From assembly GCF_012927445.1 (NCBI RefSeq), contig NZ_JABBPD010000004.1:434001-498000 (forward strand): a stretch of 64,000 bases of DNA, given 5' to 3'. Of this stretch, positions 1 through 7,876 are shown one piece after another (position 1 is the first letter of the stretch; every line of letters starts with the position of its first letter). The position numbers were made by a program, and so were the translations under genes. The notes beneath the pieces were generated by a model. It was given only the letters and a program-made list of their open reading frames with translations. It had not been told where the DNA came from and made no database searches. This DNA comes from Rhodoferax sp. (GTDB taxonomy: Bacteria > Pseudomonadota > Gammaproteobacteria > Burkholderiales > Burkholderiaceae_C).

Positions 1-205
1 ACAGAACTGGCGGTCAACGCTGCCGTGGACGAAGACGAAGTTAGTAATGAACAAAGCGTCCTTCAGGCAACTGCTTGCCATCGTCGACGAGGTGCAGATC
101 GGCTGCTCTGCGGCAAACACTTGATTTACATGGGAATCATTGAAACGTCACTTGGGGCATTTTGCTACTCTTCGCGACACAGCAAATCTATCTTCGCCTC
201 ATTTT
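1..205. other. Window edge, no supported gene
   Basis: I see no convincing gene in the first 205 bases. A plus-strand frame is open from base 2 to a stop at 122-124, and other short frames exist, but none has a start, ribosome site or recognisable motif. It may be the end of a gene or mobile element that continues to the left. The 3' end of the minus-strand cassette begins at 206. Confidence 0.3.
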
Positions 206-1162
206 CTAATTTTTCGTGATCTTCGGTCCAATGTAAAAAACCCTCAATTTCGAACGAAGTGGTAATGGCCATTGAAAATGAATACGGTACTGAGGTGTCT
301 TAATCTTTCCATGCCATGAACAAAAAACGTGTTCGCCTTCATGGTTTTGCTGGGGAAAACTCATTTCATCTCGAAAGGCCTTTTTGTTAGTTTCTGATTC
401 ATCAGTGAACCATGCCTTTGCGCCAGCAAAGTGCTTCGCTATCAGTTCATGATTTCTTGCTGAATGACTTCCGTCCTCATTGAGACAACTCACAAACTCT
501 TGCAATACGGTTAGAAGCGCAAATACTCGTTCAACAACATAGTTGCTAAAAGGTTCTTTTCGCAACGAATCGACAGACTGGGGCGAAAAAACCAAATTAT
601 CAAAGCGCCCTTGCGCCTGTTCTAGCATTTGCACCCAGTTTACGGGTGCAGGAACAATCGCGTGCGTGCTTTGGCATAGCGTATTCGTATCCCAGATGTT
701 GGGGACATGCACTGTACCGAGAGGGGCTTCCGGCAATCCATGTTCAACATCGATAGGCGTGTAATCAAAACCACCTCCAGCGAAGCTGAAGCTTGAAGCA
801 TGCCGACCGGCGAGTTGACTTCGCGCAGCTTCGCCGATGCCCAAGTCGGTCACGTCGGCTCCGTTGAGTTCAAAATAATCGTCTTGGTTGAACTCACGGA
901 TGTCTTCCCAGAACGGCCCGTATTTCGTAAGCCACGCGAGTACCAATCGAACCGGTATGTTGCTTGGTTGAGACTTTACTGCCTCGCGGAAATCCATGGT
1001 GGGTGTCACGGGACGGGTGTGAAGTTCTCGCGAACAAAACAATTTCTGCTCAAGTTCGGGTAGCCTCCTGCGCGCTTGCATCAGTGCTTTTAGATCTACC
1101 AAAAAAGCTGTTGCGTCAATGTATTGACCGCTAAGGGATGAATCGTTGACGTACCAAGTCAT
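206..1162 (-). CDS. Unrecognised protein, third gene of DUF262/AAA cassette
   Basis: A 318-residue protein that I cannot assign to a named family. It has no signal peptide or membrane segment and looks soluble. The C-terminal 45 residues (about 274-318) are the most family-like part: a Cys-Ser-Trp-His-Gly cluster followed by YRIHFQWP and a terminal FYIGPKIT stretch, in a strand-rich pattern. The gene begins 3 bases after the stop of the ATPase gene and shares its strand, so the two are probably translated from one message. Its place beside an ATPase and a DUF262 protein suggests it is the effector or an accessory subunit of the same system. That role is inferred only from context. Codon use is more AT-rich than in the housekeeping genes to the right, consistent with acquisition. 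Confidence 0.7.
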   Translation of the reverse strand: MTWYVNDSSLSGQYIDATAFLVDLKALMQARRRLPELEQKLFCSRELHTRPVTPTMDFREAVKSQPSNIPVRLVLAWLTKYGPFWEDIREFNQDDYFELNGADVTDLGIGEAARSQLAGRHASSFSFAGGGFDYTPIDVEHGLPEAPLGTVHVPNIWDTNTLCQSTHAIVPAPVNWVQMLEQAQGRFDNLVFSPQSVDSLRKEPFSNYVVERVFALLTVLQEFVSCLNEDGSHSARNHELIAKHFAGAKAWFTDESETNKKAFRDEMSFPQQNHEGEHVFCSWHGKIKTPQYRIHFQWPLPLRSKLRVFYIGPKITKN

Positions 1163-1165
1163 CTC

Positions 1166-2338
1166 CTATTCCCATCCGGCCAGAGCAGCCAAATCACGTT
1201 CAGCTTGGTCAAAGAAACCAAGCGGCCACTCACTGAGGCCTCCGTTGGCATCAATTTTCGGGGACGTTACGTGTGCTGGGTCAGCGGGGAAGCGGGGACG
1301 AGAATTGAAAAAATGAATGGTGATATCTGTTGGCCGTAAATCTCCACGGCTTACCGCTAGGCGTACGCCGTTGAGTACATGATCGCTATGTGTTTCGATA
1401 ATGACCTGTACCCCGGATTTTGCGAGCATTGCGAGAAAGCTCCCCATGAGGGACTGCCCCATTGGATGTAAATGTGCTTCTGGGCTATCGATTACGAGCA
1501 TCTGTCCGGATTTGGCCATGAGCCCCGCAACCAAGATGGGAAAAGCATAGGTCAAGCCATATCCAATATTGGCTGGCCGCCTCCATTCATCCGCACCATG
1601 GTTGCGTAGTTCTAGTCGAACCAATGACGTTCCGCTGATGCGTTGGGCATTGGCTTCGGCACCAGGGAAAAGCGAGGATGCCCACGCATTGAACTGTTTG
1701 CGCAAGCTAGGTGCTGTTTCGTTAGGGTGCCAACGCGAGGGTTCAATATCTTCATCCATGCACTTCTCAAACCACCAAGCCGCATACTCTCCTTGCGACC
1801 CGACATCAGCCCATATGGGTTCAGATGCATCGGGCGCAGGGAAAACTTCGGTCGTTCCGATTCGCAGAGCAGATATGAAAACCATCTCCGCCAAATCGAC
1901 AGGTATCTCATGCAACTTTGGTGGGACATTCAGCGGCAGGAGATTTTCCAAACACTGATCAAGAACTAAATGCTCCCCACTTTCTTGCCCAATGCACCAC
2001 TGAATTTTTGTGATCGGCAATACGTGCCCGGTGCGTCGACCGTCTGCTGACATCAACCAGTCTACCCGTGACTCACTTCTTTCGATCCCAATCTGCAATT
2101 CAGACTCACCACCGTGGCGAATCACATCGCCGGGCGACCCAAGGCGAACGAGTGATCCGTTCAACGGAACGAGTGGAAATCGCCCGCCTCCCCGCAATGC
2201 CTGGGCCAAAAGCAAAATCGCTTGAAGAGTTGTAGATTTTCCTGCTGCATTGAACCCGGTCAATAGGGTCATTGGAGCCAGTGGTAGCGACAGCTCTTCG
2301 AAGCATTTGAAGTCTTTGATGTGAAGGCAATTAATCAT
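1166..2338 (-). CDS. AAA/ABC-type ATPase, DUF3696-like
   Basis: A 390-residue ATPase of the SMC/ABC-like AAA group. Visible motifs are Walker A GFNAAGKST (residues 28-36), Walker B MLVIDSPEAHLHP (about 280-292) and a switch-like ETHSDH (from 315). Between them lies a long helical insert. The last 30 residues, with GLSEWPLGFFDQ, match the C-terminal signature I associate with DUF3696 ATPases. The start ATG overlaps the DUF262 stop codon by 4 bases (ATGA), indicating translational coupling. Such ATPases often act as sensor or regulatory subunits in anti-phage systems (family knowledge). No nuclease domain such as TOPRIM is visible, so any effector would have to be one of the neighbours. Function here is inferred. 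Confidence 0.85.
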   Translation of the reverse strand: MINCLHIKDFKCFEELSLPLAPMTLLTGFNAAGKSTTLQAILLLAQALRGGGRFPLVPLNGSLVRLGSPGDVIRHGGESELQIGIERSESRVDWLMSADGRRTGHVLPITKIQWCIGQESGEHLVLDQCLENLLPLNVPPKLHEIPVDLAEMVFISALRIGTTEVFPAPDASEPIWADVGSQGEYAAWWFEKCMDEDIEPSRWHPNETAPSLRKQFNAWASSLFPGAEANAQRISGTSLVRLELRNHGADEWRRPANIGYGLTYAFPILVAGLMAKSGQMLVIDSPEAHLHPMGQSLMGSFLAMLAKSGVQVIIETHSDHVLNGVRLAVSRGDLRPTDITIHFFNSRPRFPADPAHVTSPKIDANGGLSEWPLGFFDQAERDLAALAGWE

Positions 2339-3471
2339 GATAGGACTCCAGCAATCGCCGTACGTGCCATCTCAAAACGTTTTTTTACCTGGCGTGTACT
2401 GTTCGTCGAGTAGGTAATAGCGTGATTGAAACTTTCATCTTGAATCAGTGAGGAAAATACTTCGCGCAATGCGTCAGAATTTTCCTTGATGACTTCTTTA
2501 CTTATGCTGGCAAATAGTACCGAGCAAACGTCAAATAGTGCGATATTTAGAACCGTACGTGCGACGAAATCTTCGCCGTGCACTAGGGACTTGCGAAAGG
2601 CGTGTTCCTGAAATAGAAAACGGTTTGCCTGCATAGAGTGCAAAAAATCAGAATGGAGTCGATCTAAATTGACGCTTCCCTTGTGCATTTTCTCCAGCGC
2701 ACGCGCAAGGAAAGCGTCCATGTCGCCACCAACATAATTTTCCTCACCAAGGAGATAGAAGCCGCAAAATCGATTGATAGCTTCACGATCACGCATCGAC
2801 TTTCGGTCAAGAGACCTGCCACTCGCGGCCAGAAACTCAGTGCTTTTGCTGGCAGTTTTGAGCCATTGGGTTGCTGGACCAGTGAAGAGGCAGTTTCGCA
2901 TCTGCTGCCGGGTTAACGAGACCCCGCTATTTACTCGTTCAAAAATATCAAGCTTGGCACGTTCAGGTGCTTTTGCATCAAGAATATAGAGTGTAAGTTG
3001 CGTATCCTCGATGCGCTCTTGCAAGAGCAATGAAAGTTCAGAGAATTTTTTACCGTCAAGCGGATGGGCTGGTTGATCGTCTCCAGCTTTCAGAAACAAA
3101 CCGAATTCATCCGCAAGGAATCGTTTAAAGGTGCTCAATCGCTGTAAGCCGTCAACCACCACGATGCGCCCGTCCTTTGCTTCCGCCACATAAAAAACTG
3201 GAAGTGGAATCCGCATAACGCAAGATTCGATTAATCGGGATTGCTTATCCACGGGCCATACAAAATCACGCTGAAAATCTGGATCAAGTTGATAGCGGCC
3301 TGCATTTATGCGTTTAACAACCTCTTGAACAGTACGAGGCTCAGTTCGAACGAAAACCGCATCCAATGGGTAATCGCCACCCCATCCCTCGGATTGTGTA
3401 TTGTCGAGCCCTTCGGGCTCTTCGTCTTCGCTCGATTGCGGCACTTCGGCAATTGAAGAGTTCGTACCCAT
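2335..3471 (-). CDS. DUF262 (GmrSD N-terminal-like) protein
   Basis: A 378-residue protein with a DUF262 domain. The signature appears as QLDPDFQRDFVWP (residues 61-73) followed by the nucleotide-binding loop DGLQRLSTFK (107-116; the usual form is DGQQRLTT). DUF262 has a ParB/Srx-like fold and is the NTPase half of GmrSD, BrxU and SspE restriction proteins. Those usually carry a C-terminal DUF1524 HNH nuclease. Here the C-terminal 200 residues show no HNH or His-Cys cluster, so the protein appears to lack the nuclease half. The N-terminal 35 residues are acidic and probably disordered. It is the first gene of the three-gene cassette, with a likely promoter at 3495-3524. A role in defence against foreign DNA is inferred. 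Confidence 0.85.
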   Translation of the reverse strand: MGTNSSIAEVPQSSEDEEPEGLDNTQSEGWGGDYPLDAVFVRTEPRTVQEVVKRINAGRYQLDPDFQRDFVWPVDKQSRLIESCVMRIPLPVFYVAEAKDGRIVVVDGLQRLSTFKRFLADEFGLFLKAGDDQPAHPLDGKKFSELSLLLQERIEDTQLTLYILDAKAPERAKLDIFERVNSGVSLTRQQMRNCLFTGPATQWLKTASKSTEFLAASGRSLDRKSMRDREAINRFCGFYLLGEENYVGGDMDAFLARALEKMHKGSVNLDRLHSDFLHSMQANRFLFQEHAFRKSLVHGEDFVARTVLNIALFDVCSVLFASISKEVIKENSDALREVFSSLIQDESFNHAITYSTNSTRQVKKRFEMARTAIAGVLS

Positions 3472-3494
3472 GAAACCTCACGGAAAAATTAACG

Positions 3495-3524
3495 AGCATA
3501 CACCCCAACCAGCGTGATCTTCAA
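3495..3524 (-). promoter_or_regulatory. Candidate sigma70 promoter of the three-gene cassette
   Basis: On the minus strand TTGAAG (3519-3524) is followed after 18 bases by TATGCT (3495-3500), close to the -35/-10 consensus. It lies about 25 bases upstream of the DUF262 start codon, and no other promoter is evident before the two downstream genes. Confidence 0.5.
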
Positions 3525-3857
3525 TCATGGTTGGTGGCGCAAGAATGCCGGTGAAGGAAGCCAAGGACGTAGCCCGTAGCGGATTTCCCTGCGCCTGCCT
3601 CACTCAGAACGGTTTGTATGGAGGCGTCGCTGGCGCCTTTGCGCTTTTGCTCGCGATCCCTGACGCGCGGACTTGGCTAGCTGTTCGGCGCCGTCCGGCG
3701 ACGGGTTGAAGTGAGCACGTCCGCCCAAGATCTGGCATGGAGGAACCACGTCTACGACCGTCGCTGGTCGGGGGGGGGCAGGAGTCATTGAAATCGTTGC
3801 CACATTGCCAAACCCATGATGGTCACGCCATGGTCATCCCCGCGGTCTCAAATTTAT
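3525..3857. other. Non-coding junction right of the islet
   Basis: About 330 bases with only short open frames, none with a credible start or recognisable product, and a run of nine G at 3770-3778. It separates the AT-richer defence-like cassette from speD. It may be decayed sequence at the islet boundary; I could not identify a parent gene. Confidence 0.35.
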
Positions 3858-3914
3858 ATGAAATAAGCCTGTAGCGCCCGCCAAATAGGCGCAGATAGTT
3901 ACAAAATCAAGAGC
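3858..3914 (+). repeat. Dispersed TAGC-box/palindrome element, intergenic copy
   Basis: Degenerate copy of the repeat family found across the window. It has an AGCCTGTAGCGCCCG box, then AGGCGCAGATAG and an AT-rich palindrome remnant. It lies just downstream of the speD stop codon. Confidence 0.5.
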
Positions 3915-3953
3915 AAAAATTTACCCTTTCACACTCGATAACGCCATGAGACG

Positions 3954-4343
3954 CTACGGCACCACCGAGGTAATCTGTCCCCGTTGCAAGGCATGTCGCT
4001 CCACATGAGCGGGGTGAAACAAACCGGTCATGGCGGTCATGAGTACGTGGGCTTTGGCGGCATTGTCACCTCCAAAGTTGCACACATAAACGTCAAGTGT
4101 CACGGCGTTTTGTTCAGGCCAGGTGTGAACGCACAGGTGCGATTCAGCCAGCAACACGGTGGCCGTGACGCCGCCAGGGCCTTGCGCGGTGGCCGGGAAG
4201 GCATGAAACACATGGGCGACCGCCTGCAGACCCGCGCCCGCAACCGCCTGCCGGCAATGTTCACCCAAAAGAGCGCTGTCCGTCAGCCATTGGGGCTCAC
4301 AATGACAGTCGTGAAGATCGGCGGTAAGGTGCAGTCCTTGCAT
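3954..4343 (-). CDS. speD: S-adenosylmethionine decarboxylase proenzyme
   Basis: A 129-residue prokaryotic AdoMet decarboxylase that supplies decarboxylated AdoMet for spermidine synthesis. The family hallmark is GGVTATVLLAESHLCVHTWPE (about residues 57-77): the proenzyme self-cleaves at Glu-Ser, and Ser68 becomes the pyruvoyl cofactor. The following His and the Cys near residue 88 (YVCNFGG) fit the catalytic His/Cys pair. Length is normal for the small bacterial class. It is divergent from the small gene at 4386, with only 42 bases between them, and a fragment of the dispersed palindrome lies in that gap. No spermidine synthase gene is adjacent. Confidence 0.9.
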   Translation of the reverse strand: MQGLHLTADLHDCHCEPQWLTDSALLGEHCRQAVAGAGLQAVAHVFHAFPATAQGPGGVTATVLLAESHLCVHTWPEQNAVTLDVYVCNFGGDNAAKAHVLMTAMTGLFHPAHVERHALQRGQITSVVP

Positions 4344-4352
4344 GGGTCAAAC

Positions 4353-4371
4353 TATAGCTATCAATTTATTT
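4353..4371. repeat. Palindrome-core fragment of the dispersed element
   Basis: An ATAGCTATCAATTTATT stretch in the divergent gap between speD and the small gene at 4386 resembles the TAGCTATTAATTTAATAGC core of the dispersed family. The CTAGCCCCCG box is absent. Confidence 0.35.
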
Positions 4372-4385
4372 TCAGGAACACCACT

Positions 4386-4613
4386 ATGTCACGTCAAAGT
4401 ATTTGGGCCACCAAGGTCGCTGCCCTGGTTCAAGGGGGCAATAGCGAAGCCGCCATTGCCCAGATCAAAGTGGCGCCTACCGTGAAAGATCTGAAAGATC
4501 TGCGCGCCCTGTTGATCAGTAGCAAGCTGCTCGCGCGTCACCCCAACGTCGATGACGCCACCAGCGACATGATCGTGGCCCTGTCGTCGCCCCGGCTGCA
4601 CCGTTCGCCTTGA
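4386..4613 (+). CDS. Small conserved-looking protein of unknown function
   Basis: A 75-residue helical, soluble protein (begins MSRQSIWATK) with no motif I recognise. I chose ATG 4386 because an AGGA ribosome site lies about 9 bases upstream; the longer in-frame extension runs antisense through speD and is unlikely to be coding. It converges on nagZ, whose stop lies 10 bases downstream, and diverges from speD. No function can be proposed. Confidence 0.6.
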   Translation: MSRQSIWATKVAALVQGGNSEAAIAQIKVAPTVKDLKDLRALLISSKLLARHPNVDDATSDMIVALSSPRLHRSP

Positions 4614-4623
4614 AACTGACCGC

Positions 4624-5727
4624 TCAAGGAATCAGGCTGAGCGCGTGCATGTAGTCCGGCTGCACCATCAGGGCATCCCATTCGGTGGCGGGCGTGCGCG
4701 GCAACAGCGCGCGGCGGCGCTCTTCGCCGGCCTCCTGCGGCTGCCAGCTACCTTTGAGCTGCGCCTCGGTCAGCCCCTCAATCAACTCATCCACCGCCCG
4801 GCCGCCCAGCTCACTGTTGGGCAAGCACTGGTTGCATAGCAACACCATGTCGCAGCCCGCATTCAGCGCCGCCACGGCCGCCTGGGTGTAGCTCACTTGC
4901 TGGCCGTCAAGCAAGCGGGCGCCGGCCATCGACAGGTCATCGCTGAAAATGGCGCCGCCAAAACCGAGCTGGCCACGCAGGATGTCGTTCAGCCACTTGG
5001 CCGAGAAACCGGCCGGCCGCGTATCCACCTTGGGGTAGATCACGTGCGCCGGCATGACGCTGCTGAGCGTGGTGTTGAGCCAGCCGTAGGGCGCGGCGTC
5101 CTCATTCAAAATCGCTTTCAGGCTGCGCTTGTCGACCGGAATGGCGGTGTGCGAATCGGCCTTGACGAAGCCATGGCCGGGAAAGTGTTTGCCGCAGTTG
5201 GCCATGCCGCTTTGCAGCAGGCCGTGCATCAGGCTCTTCGCCAGCAGGCTGACCATGCGCGGGTCGCGGGCAAAGGCGCGGTCGCCAATGACGCCACTCT
5301 CGCCAAAATCAAGGTCCAGCACCGGGGTGAAGCTGAAGTCCACGCCGCAGGCCCGCAACTCGGCCCCCAGCACATAACCGCAGGCCGAAGCCGCGTTGGT
5401 GGCCTGCATGGCGCCAGCGCCCTCGCCTGCCTTGCCCCCTTTTCCGTCCTGCAGCCACATCTCGCCCAAGGCCCGCATCGGCGGCAGGTGGGTGAAACCA
5501 TCGGTCTTGAAGCGCTGCACATGGCCGCCTTCGTGGTCGACGCAGATCAGCAAATCGCGGCGTACTTTCTTGATCTGCAGGCAAAGCTGGGTCAGCTGCG
5601 CCCGGTCCTGCCAGTTACGGGCAAACAGGATGATGCCGCCGACCAGCGGGTGCTTCAGGCGTTGGCGATCAATTTTGCTCAGGCTCAAGCCGGCGACGTC
5701 GATGATGAGGGGCGCGTGTTGGGTCAT
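4624..5727 (-). CDS. nagZ: Beta-N-acetylhexosaminidase
   Basis: A 367-residue family 3 glycoside hydrolase that removes N-acetylglucosamine from muropeptides in cytosolic peptidoglycan recycling. Visible NagZ signatures are CVDHEGGHVQRF near the N-terminus, the GKHFPGHG loop with its catalytic His, and the IFSDDLSMAG segment with the catalytic Asp. I chose ATG 5727 over the GTG four codons upstream, because MTQHAPLIIDV matches the usual NagZ beginning. It follows acpS on the same strand, separated by a copy of the dispersed repeat. Confidence 0.95.
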   Translation of the reverse strand: MTQHAPLIIDVAGLSLSKIDRQRLKHPLVGGIILFARNWQDRAQLTQLCLQIKKVRRDLLICVDHEGGHVQRFKTDGFTHLPPMRALGEMWLQDGKGGKAGEGAGAMQATNAASACGYVLGAELRACGVDFSFTPVLDLDFGESGVIGDRAFARDPRMVSLLAKSLMHGLLQSGMANCGKHFPGHGFVKADSHTAIPVDKRSLKAILNEDAAPYGWLNTTLSSVMPAHVIYPKVDTRPAGFSAKWLNDILRGQLGFGGAIFSDDLSMAGARLLDGQQVSYTQAAVAALNAGCDMVLLCNQCLPNSELGGRAVDELIEGLTEAQLKGSWQPQEAGEERRRALLPRTPATEWDALMVQPDYMHALSLIP

Positions 5728-5747
5728 GGGAAATCTCACTAAAATTA

Positions 5748-5810
5748 TTAGCTATATATTTAATAGCTATCTACGCATATTATGCGGGGGCTAGCGGCCT
5801 ATTTATCTAA
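5748..5810 (-). repeat. Dispersed element carrying the acpS stop codon
   Basis: Full copy: palindrome AGCTATATATTTAATAGC, then a variable middle and GGGGGCTAGCGGCC. Its outer end runs into acpS and contains that gene's stop codon (5799-5801). Confidence 0.75.
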
Positions 5811-6197
5811 AATTTCGACCATGCAGAAGCTGGCGGCGTAATCGGTTTCGTCCGTCACGCTGATGTGCGCGGACAGGTGGCGGGCTTCAAACCAGTCTTT
5901 CAGTTCGCCATGCAAGACGAGGGTGGGTTTGCCGCCAGGCAAGGTCGCCACCTCGCAGCGCCGCCAAGTCATGGGATGGGTCATGCCCAGGCCGATGGCT
6001 TTGCTGAAGGCTTCCTTGGCGCTGAAGCGGGTCGCCAGGTAGCGAAGGCCACGTTCAGGCCAGCGCTCGCTGCGGGCTTTCCAGGTGGCGAACTCGGCAT
6101 CGCTCAAGATCTTGCTGGCAAAGCGGTCGCCGTGGCGCCCCAGGCTGGCGCGAATACGGCGCACGTCGCAGATGTCGGTGCCAATGCCGTAAATCAT
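5799..6197 (-). CDS. acpS: Holo-[acyl-carrier-protein] synthase
   Basis: A 132-residue phosphopantetheinyl transferase that loads the 4'-phosphopantetheine arm of CoA onto apo-ACP. The GIGTDICDV start carries the Mg-binding Asp, and [11 protein letters not shown] holds the Glu and Lys of the second motif. Length is typical. Its start codon abuts the pdxJ stop with no gap, so the two genes are probably co-transcribed, as in many proteobacteria. The last codons and stop fall within a dispersed repeat, so the extreme C-terminus (VEILDK) is partly repeat-derived. Confidence 0.95.
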   Translation of the reverse strand: MIYGIGTDICDVRRIRASLGRHGDRFASKILSDAEFATWKARSERWPERGLRYLATRFSAKEAFSKAIGLGMTHPMTWRRCEVATLPGGKPTLVLHGELKDWFEARHLSAHISVTDETDYAASFCMVEILDK

Positions 6198-6992
6198 TCA
6201 ATGCCCTTGCGTGATGCAGCGCAGGTAATCCTGCACGGTGGCGCGGTAACCCAGCTCCAGCGCGTCGGCAATCAGGGCGTGGCCGATCGAGACCTCGGCG
6301 ACGCCGGGGACGGCTTGCAGGAAGGTGTTCAGGTTGTCACGGTTCAGATCGTGGCCGGCGTTGACGCCCAGCCCCACCGCCAACGCCGCCTGGGCGGCCT
6401 GGGCGAAGCGCGCCAACTGCGCGTCTTGCTGCGGTGTCCCCCACGCGGCGGCATAGGGCTCGGTGTAGAGCTCGACGCGGTCAGCCCCGACCGCCTTGGC
6501 GGCCGCCATCGCCGTCGGGTCGGCATCCATGAACAGACTGACGCGCAGGCCCCAGGCGTGAGCTTGGGCAATCAAGGGGCGCAAGCGCTCGGCGTCGGCG
6601 GGGAAATTCCAGCCATGGTCACTGGTGAACTGGCCTTCGCTGTCGGGCACAAAGGTCACCTGGTGCACCGGCAGCTTGCGCTCCAGCAGGTCGCGCACGC
6701 AGTCCATCAGGTTGTGGAACGGGTTGCCCTCGATGTTGAATTCACGCTCCGGCCAGCCCTGCAGCAGCACCGCCAGATCGCGCACATCAGCGGCCCGGAT
6801 ATGGCGTTCGTCCGGCCGCGGGTGCACCGTGATGCCGTTGGCACCGGCTTGCAGGCACAAGGTGGCCGCGCGCGTGACGCTGGGGATGCCGAGGTGGCGG
6901 GTGTTGCGCACCAGGGCCACTTTGTTGAGGTTGACGGAGAGCGCGGTTCGCGTTTGCGGGCCGCCCGCAGGCGTGGTAGTCATAGAGGTCAT
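6198..6992 (-). CDS. pdxJ: Pyridoxine 5'-phosphate synthase
   Basis: A 264-residue TIM-barrel enzyme. It condenses 1-deoxyxylulose 5-phosphate with 3-amino-2-oxopropyl phosphate in the DXP-dependent vitamin B6 pathway. Recognisable segments are [14 protein letters not shown] (N-terminal strand), [13 protein letters not shown] (substrate and phosphate region) and GVNAGHDLN near the C-terminus. The 5' end overlaps the recO stop by 4 bases and the stop abuts acpS, so it sits inside the rnc-era-recO-pdxJ-acpS operon. The first dozen residues are variable, and ATG 6992 is used because of the coupling. Confidence 0.95.
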   Translation of the reverse strand: MTSMTTTPAGGPQTRTALSVNLNKVALVRNTRHLGIPSVTRAATLCLQAGANGITVHPRPDERHIRAADVRDLAVLLQGWPEREFNIEGNPFHNLMDCVRDLLERKLPVHQVTFVPDSEGQFTSDHGWNFPADAERLRPLIAQAHAWGLRVSLFMDADPTAMAAAKAVGADRVELYTEPYAAAWGTPQQDAQLARFAQAAQAALAVGLGVNAGHDLNRDNLNTFLQAVPGVAEVSIGHALIADALELGYRATVQDYLRCITQGH

Positions 6993-7738
6993 AAGGATTG
7001 CAGGTCAATCATCATTTGCCGCGTTCGCAATGTTGTCACGCCGCAATGGTAGTTCAACAGCGTGCGCAACTGGGGTTTGAGCTCGGCCATCACTTCCGAG
7101 CAGGCGCGCAAGGTGGCCATGAACGGCGCATTGTCAGCCAGCGAGCGTTGCAGGGCGATCCATTGCGCGCCACTGAGGCTGGCGCGATCCGTCGGGTGGG
7201 TCTGCCGCAGGCCGCCTTCGGGCACCAGGGTGTAGCGCTGCTGCGGCGCCAGGTGTTGCAGCGTCATGGTCTGCACGTTCAGCTGCGGCAGCAGCCCGAT
7301 CTCGCGCAACAGCAGCAACTCGAACGCACGCAAGGCCGATTGCAAAGCCTCGCCGTGCTCGGAGGCAATCACCTGCACCACATTGGCGTAGACGTCGAAC
7401 AGCCCCGGGTGCGGGTCATCGCGCGCCAGCAGCGTCATCAAGAGTTCATTCAGGTACAGGCCGGACATCAAGGCGTCGCCGGTCGGCATGACATGGCCGC
7501 CCATCCATTCGGCGCCTTTGAGCGTGCGGATTTCGGCATCGCCGCCAAACGCCACATGCAGCGGCTGCAATGGCAGCAACACAGGACGAAAGCTGGACGT
7601 CGGCCGCTTGACGCCCTTGGCCACCAGCGCAATGCGGCCGTAGTGGCGCGTCAGCACCTCCAGAATCAGGCTCGACTCGCTCCAGTCATAACGGTGCAGA
7701 ACGTAAGCGGGTTCGTCAGAGATGCGCTTGGTCGCCAC
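6989..7738 (-). CDS. recO: DNA repair protein RecO
   Basis: A 249-residue RecO, which helps load RecA on single-stranded DNA in the RecFOR gap-repair pathway. The N-terminal OB-fold region ([20 protein letters not shown], then [13 protein letters not shown]) is typical. The C-terminal half is helical and has no obvious zinc-binding Cys set. The start is a GTG at 7738; there is no nearby ATG, and length supports it. Its stop overlaps the pdxJ start. Between it and era lies a 138-base gap filled by a composite repeat. Confidence 0.9.
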   Translation of the reverse strand: MATKRISDEPAYVLHRYDWSESSLILEVLTRHYGRIALVAKGVKRPTSSFRPVLLPLQPLHVAFGGDAEIRTLKGAEWMGGHVMPTGDALMSGLYLNELLMTLLARDDPHPGLFDVYANVVQVIASEHGEALQSALRAFELLLLREIGLLPQLNVQTMTLQHLAPQQRYTLVPEGGLRQTHPTDRASLSGAQWIALQRSLADNAPFMATLRACSEVMAELKPQLRTLLNYHCGVTTLRTRQMMIDLQSL

Positions 7739-7764
7739 TTAGCAGGTCGCCCAGCAGGCCAATG

Positions 7765-7868
7765 ACGCAGCGGCAAGCGTGGGGGCCCGTTTCACCGCCG
7801 GGCCGCCCCAAGGTGAAACAACCCCCTCGGGGGGCAGCGCAGCACACGCAGTGGCAAGCGTGGGGGCC
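7765..7868. repeat. Composite intergenic repeat between era and recO
   Basis: Two near-identical 23-base direct repeats (7765-7787 and 7846-7868, one mismatch, core GGCAAGCGTGGGGGCC) flank a segment with an inverted pair TTTCACC/GGTGAAA and a palindrome CCCCCTCGGGGGG. This looks like a small structured intergenic repeat rather than a simple terminator. Confidence 0.65.
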
Positions 7869-7876
7869 ACACAACC

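Noticed and set aside
1-205. End of an insertion sequence or transposase at the left edge
   Set aside because: No inverted repeat or transposase motif could be recognised in any frame.
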